Program-made: the position numbers and the translations under genes
In this document: positions 53,140 to 61,742 of the stretch, one piece after another
How positions within the stretch are numbered: the first letter of the stretch is position 1
How the letters are laid out: every line of letters begins with the position of its first letter
Assembly: GCF_028826155.1 (NCBI RefSeq)
Contig: NZ_JAQGPN010000001.1
Span: forward strand, 744,001 to 808,000
Source of the DNA: Mesorhizobium shangrilense
Lineage (GTDB): Bacteria > Pseudomonadota > Alphaproteobacteria > Rhizobiales > Rhizobiaceae
Length of the DNA stretch: 64,000 bases
Direction: 5' to 3'
Notes under the pieces: generated by a model
Database searches by the model: none
Seen by the model: only the letters and a program-made list of their open reading frames with translations
What the model was told of the DNA's origin: nothing

Positions 53140-54636
53140 TCAGTTCATCGTCGGGATGACGAACTCGGCGCCGTCCTTGATGCCGGACGGCCAGCGCGAG
53201 GTGACCGTCTTGGTCTTGGTATAGAAGCGGAAGGCGTCCGTGCCGTGCTGATTGAGGTCGCCGAAGGACGACGCCTTCCAGCCGCCGAAGGTGTAGTAGG
53301 CGATCGGCACCGGGATCGGCACGTTGACGCCGACCATGCCGACCTGGACGCGGCTGGCGAAGTCGCGGGCGGCGTCGCCGTCGCGGGTGAAGATCGCCAC
53401 GCCATTGCCCATCTCATGGTCGTTGGCCAACTTGATGGCGTTCTCGTAGGTCGGCGCGCGCACCACCGAGAGCACCGGCCCGAAGATCTCTTCCTTGTAG
53501 ATGCGCATGTCAGGCGTCACGTCATCGAACAGGCAGCCACCCATGTAGTAGCCGTTCTCGTAGCCCTGCATCTTGAAGCCGCGGCCGTCGACGACAAGCT
53601 TGGCGCCTTCTTCCACGCCGAGGTCGACATAGCCCTTGACGCGCTCCAGCGCCTGCCTGGTGACCAGCGGACCGAAGTCGGCGGACGAGTCGGTCGAGGG
53701 GCCGACCTTCAGGCTTTCGACGCGCGGGATCAGCTTGTCCATCAGCCGGTTGGCGGTGTCGTGGCCGACCGGCACGGCGACCGAGATCGCCATGCAGCGC
53801 TCGCCGGCCGAGCCGTAGCCGGCGCCGATCAGCGCATCGACCGTCTGGTCCATGTCGGCGTCAGGCATGATGATCATATGGTTCTTGGCGCCGCCGAAGC
53901 ACTGCACCCGCTTGCCCGACGCGGTACCGCGCGAGTAGATGTAATGCGCGATCGGCGTCGAGCCGACGAAGCCGATGGCCTTGATATCCGGATCGTCGAG
54001 GATGGCGTCGACGACCTCCTTGTCGCCGTTGACGACGTTGAGGATGCCGGCCGGCAGGCCGGCCTCGATGAACAGTTCCGCGATGCGCATCGGCACTCCC
54101 GGATCACGCTCGGACGGCTTCAGGATGAAGGCGTTTCCGCAGGCGATGGCCGGCGCGATCTTCCACAGCGGGATCATGGCGGGGAAGTTGAACGGGGTGA
54201 TGCCGGCGACCACGCCGAGCGGCTGGCGCATGGAATAGACATCGATGCCCGGGCCGGCGCCGTCGGTGAACTCGCCCTTCATCATGTGCGGCGCGCCGAT
54301 GCAGACCTCGACGACTTCCAGGCCGCGCTGGATGTCGCCCTTGGCGTCGGCGACCGTCTTGCCGTGCTCGCGGGCCAGCAGGTCGGCCAACGAGTCGTAG
54401 TCGCGCTGGACCAGTTCGAGGAACTTCATCAGCACGCGGACGCGGCGCTGCGGGTTGGTCGCGGCCCAGGCCGGCTGCGCCGCCTTGGCGTTCTCGACCG
54501 CGGCGCGCAATTCGGAAGCCGAGCCGAGCGCGACCTTGTTGCGTACAGCGCCGTCCATCGGCTGCATGACGTCCTGCGTGCGCCCGCTGGTCGAGGCGAC
54601 CTGCTTGCCGCCAATGAAATGTCCGACAACGTCCAT
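53140..54636 (-). CDS. mmsA: CoA-acylating methylmalonate-semialdehyde dehydrogenase MmsA
   Basis: MmsA converts methylmalonate semialdehyde (from valine or myo-inositol) or malonate semialdehyde to propionyl- or acetyl-CoA with NAD. The 498-residue product has catalytic Cys281 in GERCMAISVAVPV and the MmsA-type ITPFNFPAMIPLWKIAPA and KEEIFGPVLSVVRA motifs. Its length and opening residues (VGHFIGGKQV) fit the family. ATG at 54636 is chosen over the longer open frame. It is divergent from a LysR gene. It is not an obvious part of the nearby hydroxyproline operon, whose final step needs a different semialdehyde dehydrogenase. Confidence 0.93.
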   Translation of the reverse strand: MDVVGHFIGGKQVASTSGRTQDVMQPMDGAVRNKVALGSASELRAAVENAKAAQPAWAATNPQRRVRVLMKFLELVQRDYDSLADLLAREHGKTVADAKGDIQRGLEVVEVCIGAPHMMKGEFTDGAGPGIDVYSMRQPLGVVAGITPFNFPAMIPLWKIAPAIACGNAFILKPSERDPGVPMRIAELFIEAGLPAGILNVVNGDKEVVDAILDDPDIKAIGFVGSTPIAHYIYSRGTASGKRVQCFGGAKNHMIIMPDADMDQTVDALIGAGYGSAGERCMAISVAVPVGHDTANRLMDKLIPRVESLKVGPSTDSSADFGPLVTRQALERVKGYVDLGVEEGAKLVVDGRGFKMQGYENGYYMGGCLFDDVTPDMRIYKEEIFGPVLSVVRAPTYENAIKLANDHEMGNGVAIFTRDGDAARDFASRVQVGMVGVNVPIPVPIAYYTFGGWKASSFGDLNQHGTDAFRFYTKTKTVTSRWPSGIKDGAEFVIPTMN

Positions 54637-54853
54637 GGCATCTCTCCCTGAATCTGGTGATGGTCGCATTCTCGCCCTTTGACGGCGGATTGACAACGCG
54701 ACGCGAAACGCATCCGTTGTGCAGAAAATCGTGAGCCAGCATAATGAAGCATGAACTGACGCAAAGAAGGCCGGTGCACCCTCATGCCGGGCCGGGCGCG
54801 TTTTGCGCGAACTGGACTAGGCGGTGCGGCGCTCCCGGCGAGATGCGCCCATC

Positions 54854-55735
54854 ATGAACTGGGATGACGTCCGCATCTTTCTCGCAGTTGCTCGCGCCGG
54901 GCAGATCCTCAACGCCGCACGGCGGCTCGACCTCAACCATGCGACCGTGTCTCGACGCATATCCTCGCTCGAGGAGGCGCTCGGAACAAAACTCTTCCGT
55001 CGGCAGACCACCGGCAGCGAGCTGACACCGGCGGGCGAGCGCTTCCTGGCGATCGCCGAGCGCATGGAGGCGGACGTGATAACGGCGCGCGCCGAAGTCG
55101 CCGGGGAGGGCGACACGGTTTCGGGCACGGTGCGCATCGGCGCGCCGGACGGGTTCGGCGTCGCTTTCCTGGCGCGGCGGCTGGGCGCGCTGACGGAGGA
55201 GCATCCGGGGCTGACCATCCAGCTGGTCCCGGTGCCGCGCTCGTTCTCCCTGTCGAGGCGCGAGGCGGACATCGCCATCACGACCGAGCGCCCGACCGAG
55301 GGACGGCTGGTCGCGGCCAAGCTCGTCGACTATTCGCTCGGCCTCTATGCCTCGCGTGGCTATGCGGACCTCCACGGCCTGCCGGCGGGGCGAGACGACC
55401 TATCCGGGCACAGGCTGATCGGCTACGTCCCGGACCTCGTTGTCAATCCTTCGCTCGACTATGCGGCCGAGTTCAGTCCTGCGTGGAGGGCCGGTTTCGC
55501 CATCTCGTCGGCCCTGGGCCAGGTCGAGGCAGTGCGCTCGGGCGCAGGCATCGGCATCCTGCACGCCTTCATCGCGCGGGCCCAGCCCGATCTGGTCGAG
55601 GTGGGGGCGGCGCCGGCGATCCGCCGCGCCTATTGGCTCGTCTATCACGAATCCGTTCGGCCGCTGCGGCGGGTTCAGGTCGTTGCGGGCTTCATCCAGA
55701 AGGCGGTCGAGAAGGACCGGGCGCTGTTCCTGTAG
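54854..55735 (+). CDS. LysR-family transcriptional regulator
   Basis: The 293-residue protein has the LysR N-terminal winged helix (MNWDDVRIFLAVARAGQILN and ATVSRRISSLEEALGTKLF), then the periplasmic-binding-like effector domain. ATG at 54854 precedes the typical start. It is divergent from mmsA across a 217-base gap, so it probably controls mmsA in response to a valine or inositol metabolite. The cyclase remnant converges on it from the right. Confidence 0.9.
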   Translation: MNWDDVRIFLAVARAGQILNAARRLDLNHATVSRRISSLEEALGTKLFRRQTTGSELTPAGERFLAIAERMEADVITARAEVAGEGDTVSGTVRIGAPDGFGVAFLARRLGALTEEHPGLTIQLVPVPRSFSLSRREADIAITTERPTEGRLVAAKLVDYSLGLYASRGYADLHGLPAGRDDLSGHRLIGYVPDLVVNPSLDYAAEFSPAWRAGFAISSALGQVEAVRSGAGIGILHAFIARAQPDLVEVGAAPAIRRAYWLVYHESVRPLRRVQVVAGFIQKAVEKDRALFL

Positions 55736-55777
55736 CCGTCCCCGCTTCTCGCCGAGGCGGCAAGGCGCCGCGCTCGA

Positions 55778-56595
55778 TCAGAAAGCTTTCCAGGCGCACT
55801 CGAAGCTTTGCACCGGGTGAGAGAATCCCCTCAGACGCCGTCGTTTCGTCGGCAGGAAGGGGCCGGCGGCGCCGTACTCCCGGTAAATATTCTCCGACAC
55901 CAGGATATGGTCGCCGGTCGCCGCGGCACACAACCGGGCGGCGAGTTGGACCGCCGTGCCGAAGAGGTCGTTCTGTCCTCGACCGGCTCGCCGCAGTCGA
56001 GCCCGATCCGCACATGGATCGGCTCCGGGTTGCCGCCGTTGTAGCGCTCGAACCCCGCTTGGATGTCGATGGCGCAATCGATGGCCTCCTTCGCGGAGGC
56101 GAAGGAGGCCATGATGCCGTCACCGGTATGCTTCACCTCGCGCCCGCCGCGCCTGGTCAGGCAGCGCCGCACGATCGAGTCGTGCGCCCGCACCAGTTCC
56201 GTGGCGATGCGGTCGCCGAGCCGCTCCGTCATCCGTGTCGAGCCCACCATGTCGGTGAACATGATGGTGCGGTGCGCGGTGTCCATCTCCGCCGCCTGGC
56301 TCCCGGCCGGCGGCTCGGGATCCAGAACGCGGCCGAGAAAGGCCTCGACGACAGAGGGTGCAACCTCGACGATCTCCTCCGCCACGAAGCCATGGGCGTC
56401 GCGGTGCACGCACTGGGCGGCCTCCTTGTCCGGGGCGTCGATGAGGCAGAAGGTCGTGCCGCGCTGTTCGTCGAACCAATAGGTCAGGAACTTGACGCCG
56501 TATTGGTCTTGGATCTCGAGATCCTTGCGGTGGGCTTCCGCGATGTCGGACGCGGTGACCCCTGTCAGATTGTGTCGATCCATGAAGATGGGCAT
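55778..56595 (-). pseudogene. DUF4242-class III cyclase fusion, frameshifted
   Basis: The N-terminal 80 or so residues match the DUF4242 small-domain pattern (MPIFMDRHNLTGVTASDI). A class III nucleotidyl cyclase domain follows: metal site FTDMVGSTRMTERLGDR, then KHTGDGIMASFASA. After RIGLDCGEPVED the frame changes at about 55970-55985. The continuation, in the next frame, reads NDLFGTAVQLAARLCAAATG, DHILVSENIYREYG and ends at 55778. Restored length is about 270 residues. A single base deletion explains it. In the shifted version the C-terminal half of the catalytic domain, including the Arg of the QLAAR motif, is lost. It may be a true null or an assembly error. Confidence 0.8.
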
Positions 56596-56827
56596 CTTTG
56601 GCCCTCCGCGCGTTCCTCGTGGCGGCCAACGCCGGTCGCGGCCGATAGCTTAGGCCCATTATCGGGCATTTTCGTGCAAGCGGCTAGCCGGGTTCGCGCA
56701 CCATCGACCGCCCGCGCATGGTGGCGAGTGCACGAACAGGCCCGCTCGGTGTAAGCTGGAGGGATGCTGGCCCGGCACGCTGTTCGGATGCAACGCGGCG
56801 CTCAGCAGTGAGGGGAGGGACGGACCC

Positions 56828-57301
56828 ATGGGACAGGTGAGCCGCATCATGTTCGCGGTGGCAGCGGCGTTGCTGCTCGTCCTCGCCGCCGCGTTGATCG
56901 GATATGCAGGGTACCAGCTTGTGAAGGCGATGGCGTCGGCCAGCCAGGTGCTCGCCGCCGGCGATTTCGGGTACATCGTCATCGACTCCGTCGGCTATGT
57001 GGTGATCGCAATCGCAATCCTCGACGTCACCAAGCACATCTTCGCCGAGGAAGTGCGCGGCTGGCGGGATCGCAGCCGCGAGCATCTGTTCAGGGAGAGC
57101 TTTCACAAGTTCGTGTCGATTATTTCGATCGCCATCTTCCTGGAAGGGCTCGTATTGGTGTTCAAGGTCTCCCAGGACGAAGTCCGCCTCTTGCTCTATC
57201 CGGTGCTCCTGCTTTTCGTCGCGGTTGCCATGATGGTCGGCCTCGCCGTGTCGCAACGGCTCGGCGTCGCTCCCGACAGGGATGCGGACTCGCCGAACTG
57301 A
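56828..57301 (+). CDS. Hypothetical membrane protein of 157 residues
   Basis: The product has four predicted membrane segments: residues about 7-29 (FAVAAALLLVLAAALIGYAG), 48-66 (YIVIDSVGYVVIAIAILDV), 96-115 and 120-140. A charged loop after segment 2 includes KHIFAEEVRGWRDRSREHL. I do not recognise a family. The ATG follows a GGGAGGGA ribosome site. It is convergent with the dadA gene and divergent from the broken cyclase gene. Confidence 0.68.
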   Translation: MGQVSRIMFAVAAALLLVLAAALIGYAGYQLVKAMASASQVLAAGDFGYIVIDSVGYVVIAIAILDVTKHIFAEEVRGWRDRSREHLFRESFHKFVSIISIAIFLEGLVLVFKVSQDEVRLLLYPVLLLFVAVAMMVGLAVSQRLGVAPDRDADSPN

Positions 57302-57326
57302 GCTGCGGCCGGAGGCCCTCCGCCCC

Positions 57327-58580
57327 TCAGCCGTATCGGCCAAGCCCGAGTTCGCTGACGTCGATCTCCGGCTTCTTGCCGGAGATCACGTCGGCCAGCA
57401 CCCGCCCGGAACCGCAGGACATGGTCCAGCCCAAGGTGCCGTGGCCCGTGCTCAGATAGAGGTTCGGATAGCGCGACTGACCGATGATCGGAGGACCGTC
57501 CGGCGTCATCGGCCGCAAGCCGCACCAGAAGCTGGCGCGCGACAGGTCGCCGCCCTTCGGGAAAAGGTCGTTGACGGAATGCTCTAGCGTATCGCGGCGC
57601 GCCTGGTGGAGGCGAAGGTCATAGCCCGAGATCTCGGCGGTGCCGCCGGCGCGGATGCGGTCGCCGAGCCGGGTGATCGCCACCTTGTAGGTCTCGTCCA
57701 TGACCGTCGATTCCGGCGCGCCGATCGCATCGGTGATCGGCACGGTGATGGAATAGCCCTTGATGGGATAGACCGGGATGGACATGCCGATCTTGCGCAA
57801 CAGGATCGGCGAGTAGCTGCCCAGCGCCACGACATAGGCGTCCGCCTTGAGGACGCCGGCGCTGGTGGCGACACCCGCGATCTTGCCGCCCTCGACCATG
57901 ATCGCCTCGATGTCGACGCCGAACCTGAACGTCACGCCACGCCCGGCGGCGTGGGAGGCCAGCCGCTCGGTGAACATCTGGCAGTCGCCGGTCTCGTCGC
58001 CCGGCAGGCGCAGGCCGCCGACATACTTTCCCTTCACGTTGGCGAGGGCCGGTTCAGCCGCGATGCACCCGGCAGGGTCCAGCACCTCGAACGGCACGCC
58101 GAACTGCCTCAGCACCTCGATGTCGCCGCCGATGCCGTCGAGCTGCTTCTGCGTGCGGAAGAGCTGCAGCGTGCCCTGACTGCGCTCGTCATAGGTGATC
58201 CCGGTAGAGGTGCGCAGGTCGCGCAGACAGTCGCGCGCGTATTCGGCAATCGGCACCATGCGCGCCTTGTTGACCGCATAGCGCGCCGAGGTGCAGTTGC
58301 GCAGCATCTTGAACACCCAGGACCACATCGCCGGATCGACGAGCGGACGGATCACCAGCGGCCCGTGCTTCATCAGCAGCCACTTGATCGCCTTGACCGG
58401 AACGCCCGGCCCGGCCCACGGCGAAGAATAGCCCGGCGACACCTCGCCAGCATTGGCGAAGCTTGTCTCCAGCGCCGGGCCCGTCTGCCGGTCGACGACC
58501 GTGACCTCGTGGCCGGCCTCGGCGAGGTAGTGCGCGGCGGTGACGCCGATCACGCCACTTCCCAGGATCAGAACTTTCAT
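57327..58580 (-). CDS. dadA: D-amino acid dehydrogenase small subunit (DadA-type)
   Basis: DadA oxidises D-alanine and other D-amino acids to 2-oxo acids and ammonia, giving electrons to the respiratory chain. The 417-residue product has the FAD motif [20 protein letters not shown] and a DadA signature ([18 protein letters not shown]). C-terminal motif [21 protein letters not shown] binds FAD. It is upstream-linked to an alanine racemase on the same strand (16 bases after it), giving a dadA-dadX catabolic pair. Confidence 0.94.
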   Translation of the reverse strand: MKVLILGSGVIGVTAAHYLAEAGHEVTVVDRQTGPALETSFANAGEVSPGYSSPWAGPGVPVKAIKWLLMKHGPLVIRPLVDPAMWSWVFKMLRNCTSARYAVNKARMVPIAEYARDCLRDLRTSTGITYDERSQGTLQLFRTQKQLDGIGGDIEVLRQFGVPFEVLDPAGCIAAEPALANVKGKYVGGLRLPGDETGDCQMFTERLASHAAGRGVTFRFGVDIEAIMVEGGKIAGVATSAGVLKADAYVVALGSYSPILLRKIGMSIPVYPIKGYSITVPITDAIGAPESTVMDETYKVAITRLGDRIRAGGTAEISGYDLRLHQARRDTLEHSVNDLFPKGGDLSRASFWCGLRPMTPDGPPIIGQSRYPNLYLSTGHGTLGWTMSCGSGRVLADVISGKKPEIDVSELGLGRYG

Positions 58581-58596
58581 TTCTTCCGATGTCTCC

Positions 58597-59751
58597 TCAG
58601 GCGCCGAAATAGTGGCGGTGGAACCGCCTGCCGAAACTGGTCAGGATCTCATAGCCGATGGTGCCAGCGTGCTCCGCGACCTGATCGACTGTCTGATCCG
58701 CTCCGATCAGGTCGACAAGATCGCCGGGCCTCAAGGCGTCATGCGGCAGGGCCGAAATATCGAGGATGATGCTGTCCATCGAGACGCGCCCGGCAAAGGG
58801 CAGGCGTGCGCCATGGTGGAACGCAGCGGCCGCGCCGCGCCTGTGCCAGCCATCTGCATAGCCCAGTGAGATGGTGGCGAGGCGCATATGGGTCCTGGCG
58901 CGCGATGCGTAGCCATAGCCGATGCCGACGCCGTCGCCGACCTCGCGGGTCTGCACCACCTTGGCGCGCAGGCTCACCACCTGCCGCATCGGGTTCGCGT
59001 CCCCCGGCGTCGGGTTGACGCCATAAAGGGCTGCGCCGGGTCGAGCCAGGTCGTGGTGATAGTCCTGCCCCAAAAAAATGCCGGAGGAGTTGGCGAGCGA
59101 CGCGGGCACCGCCGGCAGCATCCGGCGCAGTCGATCGAAATTGTCACGCTGGAGCCGGTTCACCGGATTGTCCGGCTCATCGGCGCAGGCGAGATGACTC
59201 ATCACCAGCACGAGCTGCACGCCCGACAGCAGTGCTGGCGTCGCTGCCAACCGCTCGACCTCGTGGGGCGAAAGGCCGAGCCGCGACATGCCGCTGTCGA
59301 CCTGCAGGGCCGCGGGAAGCGGCCGCTCCAGCCGCCGCGCGAGGTCGGACCATGCCTGCAACTGCTCGAGACTGTTGAGCACCGGCGTCACGTCCGCTTC
59401 GGCGGAATCGCGCTCGGCGCCGGGGGGCAAGCCGTTCAACACGAAAATCGCGTGGTCGCGCGGCAGAACCGCGCGCAACTCCAGCGCCTCGAAAATGTGG
59501 GCCACGAAAAAGCTGCGGCAACCTTCGGCAGCGAGGGCTTCGGCCACCTCTGCCGCCCCCAGCCCGTAGGCGTCCGCCTTGACGACGCCGGCGCAGGCTG
59601 CGCGGCCGAGCCGCGCCTTCAAGATGCGATAGTTCTCACGCAGGGCGCCGAGATCGATGCCGAGCAGTGCGCCGGCCAAATGCTCCGGCACGGTGGGCTG
59701 CACGGGCAGTGCGCCCGGTCCTTTCGTCACACCGCCCGGGGGCGTCGTCAT
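58597..59751 (-). CDS. Alanine racemase
   Basis: PLP enzyme that interconverts L- and D-alanine, for catabolism with DadA or for peptidoglycan. The 384-residue product has PLP lysine 58 in [10 protein letters not shown] and the opposite-face tyrosine in [11 protein letters not shown]. The C-terminal beta domain has [13 protein letters not shown]. Residues 1-25 precede the usual start and are non-conserved. Operon position (alr then dadA, 16 bases apart) points to the catabolic isozyme, often called dadX. ATG at 59751 is preferred to an upstream start because the region before it overlaps no conserved sequence. Confidence 0.93.
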   Translation of the reverse strand: MTTPPGGVTKGPGALPVQPTVPEHLAGALLGIDLGALRENYRILKARLGRAACAGVVKADAYGLGAAEVAEALAAEGCRSFFVAHIFEALELRAVLPRDHAIFVLNGLPPGAERDSAEADVTPVLNSLEQLQAWSDLARRLERPLPAALQVDSGMSRLGLSPHEVERLAATPALLSGVQLVLVMSHLACADEPDNPVNRLQRDNFDRLRRMLPAVPASLANSSGIFLGQDYHHDLARPGAALYGVNPTPGDANPMRQVVSLRAKVVQTREVGDGVGIGYGYASRARTHMRLATISLGYADGWHRRGAAAAFHHGARLPFAGRVSMDSIILDISALPHDALRPGDLVDLIGADQTVDQVAEHAGTIGYEILTSFGRRFHRHYFGA

Positions 59752-59893
59752 CAGGGTACCTCGTCGTGAAAGCCTACGCGCAAAGGCTCTAGGATGAGAC
59801 GAGTGGCACTGCAACTCGGCCTGGCGGATTGTTGATTGGTCCAAGCCGTTGGGCCACGCTGGAGGTGGGTCCGCTGCGTCGCTGGGCCGCACT

Positions 59894-61126
59894 TCAGGAG
59901 GGTTTTGGCTTGTCTTGGCGGATCGCCGGCTCGGGCACACGTCGCCATAGAAGCCAGGCCAGGATGGCGATCGCCCCCATGGTCGGGATGACGGTGGCGA
60001 GCGCCGTCACCGGTTCGCCGATCATGGCGCAAACAGAGCCGCCCACCAGCCCGCCGCCCATCTGGACGAAGCCGCTCAGGGACGATGCGGCCCCCGCATT
60101 TTGGGGGAAGGGAGCCATGGCGGCGGACAAGGTGGCGGGAGTCACGAACGCAATGCCGAAGGCGAAAAGGCCCAGCGGTCCCATCACGCTGAGGAAAGTC
60201 GGCTCCCAGATGCGCAGCAGGACCGCCAGCAGAAGGCTGCCGACAGCGATGAACACCAGCCCGATCGGCACGAGGCGAAACGCGCCAAGTCGGCCGATGA
60301 GCAGGCGAACGGTCGCCGATCCCGCAAAATAGCTGCCGCTCTGCATCAGCATGCCGGCGCCGAAAGCCGTAGGCGAGAGGCCGACCCGGTCCATGAGAAT
60401 GAAGGGCAGGATGGTGGCCTGGGTGTAGAGTGCGCCCACCGCACCGGCGAGGATGATGCTGCAAAGCACGAAATAGGGTGTGGCGAGCAACATCCCGTAG
60501 GAGCGGATAAGGGCGCGCGGCGCGATGCGCGACAGATCGCGCTCGACGGTCTCGGTCATGGCGAAATGGACCATCAGCATGATCGCGATGCCGACCGCGA
60601 CCATGAGCAGGAAGATGGCGTGCCAGCCTGCGACCTGCATGGTGAGGCCGCCCAGGGTCGGCGCAAAGGCGGGGCCGATGCCGAGGATCATGCCGATCAG
60701 ATTCATGATCCGGGCGGATCGCTCATGGGTGAAGAGATCGCGGACGATGGCGCGCGATATGGCGACGCCGACCGCCGCGCCGAAGCCCTGTATGCAGCGC
60801 GCCACGATGAGCGCCTCGATCGTCGGGGCGAACAGCGCGTAGAGCGATCCCGCCACGTAGATGCCCATGAAGGCGAAGGTGACTGGCTTGCGGCCGAAGC
60901 CGTCCGACAGGGGCCCGCAGATCAGCTGAGCGAAGGCGAAGCCGGCAAAATACAGGGACAGCGTCATCTTGACCGCGGCTTCGGTGGTCCCGAAGGCGCG
61001 AACGATCTCGGGCATGGCCGGGGTGAACAGGGCCATGGAGACTGGCCCGATGGCGACGAGCGCTGCGCCGATCAGCGAGACGCGACGCTCGCTCATCAGC
61101 GGCGGTGGGGCTGGATGCGCGCTCAT
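59894..61126 (-). CDS. Bcr/CflA-family MFS drug transporter
   Basis: The 410-residue protein has twelve membrane segments of the drug:H+ antiporter DHA1 group, with LPxD-like FTPAMPEIVRAFGTTE and the loop 2-3 motif GPLSDGFGRKPVTF. Bcr/CflA members export bicyclomycin, chloramphenicol or sulfonamides; the substrate here is unknown. Its start at 61126 overlaps the MarR stop (ATGA), so both are one operon. Confidence 0.92.
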   Translation of the reverse strand: MSAHPAPPPLMSERRVSLIGAALVAIGPVSMALFTPAMPEIVRAFGTTEAAVKMTLSLYFAGFAFAQLICGPLSDGFGRKPVTFAFMGIYVAGSLYALFAPTIEALIVARCIQGFGAAVGVAISRAIVRDLFTHERSARIMNLIGMILGIGPAFAPTLGGLTMQVAGWHAIFLLMVAVGIAIMLMVHFAMTETVERDLSRIAPRALIRSYGMLLATPYFVLCSIILAGAVGALYTQATILPFILMDRVGLSPTAFGAGMLMQSGSYFAGSATVRLLIGRLGAFRLVPIGLVFIAVGSLLLAVLLRIWEPTFLSVMGPLGLFAFGIAFVTPATLSAAMAPFPQNAGAASSLSGFVQMGGGLVGGSVCAMIGEPVTALATVIPTMGAIAILAWLLWRRVPEPAIRQDKPKPS

Positions 61127-61608
61127 GCAACAGGGCCCTGCGAGGTGGGGGCGGCGCGGCAACCGGCAAGATTGTCCCGCGCGGCCTTGAGCACGCTCAT
61201 GAAACGCTCCCAGTCGCGCGCGTCCATGCCGGCCGATGCCTTCGCCCGCGTGGTCGTCCCCAGTTGCTTGATGGTCGCCAGCACCTCGTCCGCCGCTTCG
61301 GTCACCTGGACCAGCTTGGCCCGCCGATCGGCGGGGTCGGCGACGCGCCGGATAAGCTGCTTTGCTTCCAGCCGGTCGAGGAAGCCCGTGACGGTCATCG
61401 CCTCGACCCCCATGCGCTCGGCCAGCACGTTCTGCCGGACGAGCCCGGCGCGGGCGGCGTGCGACAGCGTACGCGCCTCGCCCGCTGTGACGCCGATGCC
61501 GGAGCCCGCCACAGCCCTGTCGAAATCGGCGCGCACGAGGCGGGCAAGGTCGGTCGCCAAGAAGCCGAAGCCATCGGGGTTGACACTGTGGGTCACGGCC
61601 GCGTCCAA
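61123..61608 (-). CDS. MarR-family transcriptional regulator
   Basis: The product, about 161 residues from a TTG at 61608, has the MarR winged helix (GLVRQNVLAERMGVEAMTVTGFLDRL in parts: VLAERMGVEAMTVTGFLDRL, and RRVADPADRRAKLV as the wing). A GTG at 61596 is an alternative start. The frame is open up to 61665, but that region carries two palindromes that look like operators and a TATAAT element, so it is probably non-coding. It likely represses its own operon with the downstream drug transporter and is released by a small-molecule ligand. Confidence 0.88.
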   Translation of the reverse strand: MDAAVTHSVNPDGFGFLATDLARLVRADFDRAVAGSGIGVTAGEARTLSHAARAGLVRQNVLAERMGVEAMTVTGFLDRLEAKQLIRRVADPADRRAKLVQVTEAADEVLATIKQLGTTTRAKASAGMDARDWERFMSVLKAARDNLAGCRAAPTSQGPVA

Positions 61609-61609
61609 T

Positions 61610-61634
61610 CTTAGTAAGAAAACCTTATTATAAG
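61610..61634. promoter_or_regulatory. Tandem palindromes upstream of the MarR operon
   Basis: CTTA-G-TAAG at 61610-61618 and CTTAT-T-ATAAG at 61624-61634 are perfect palindromes sharing the CTTA/TAAG arms, with centres 15 bases apart. They overlap a TATAAT-like sequence on the minus strand. The site lies just upstream of the MarR start and also in the gap facing the M3 peptidase gene. It is a likely MarR operator. Confidence 0.65.
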
Positions 61635-61742
61635 CCCGCTTAGGTACATCGACCGCCAGCGTCAAGATGGTTGCGACAGCCGTTTTCGCGGCCTACATCC
61701 AACCATATCAATGTCCGAACCTCTCCCCCGAAGGCTTTCATG

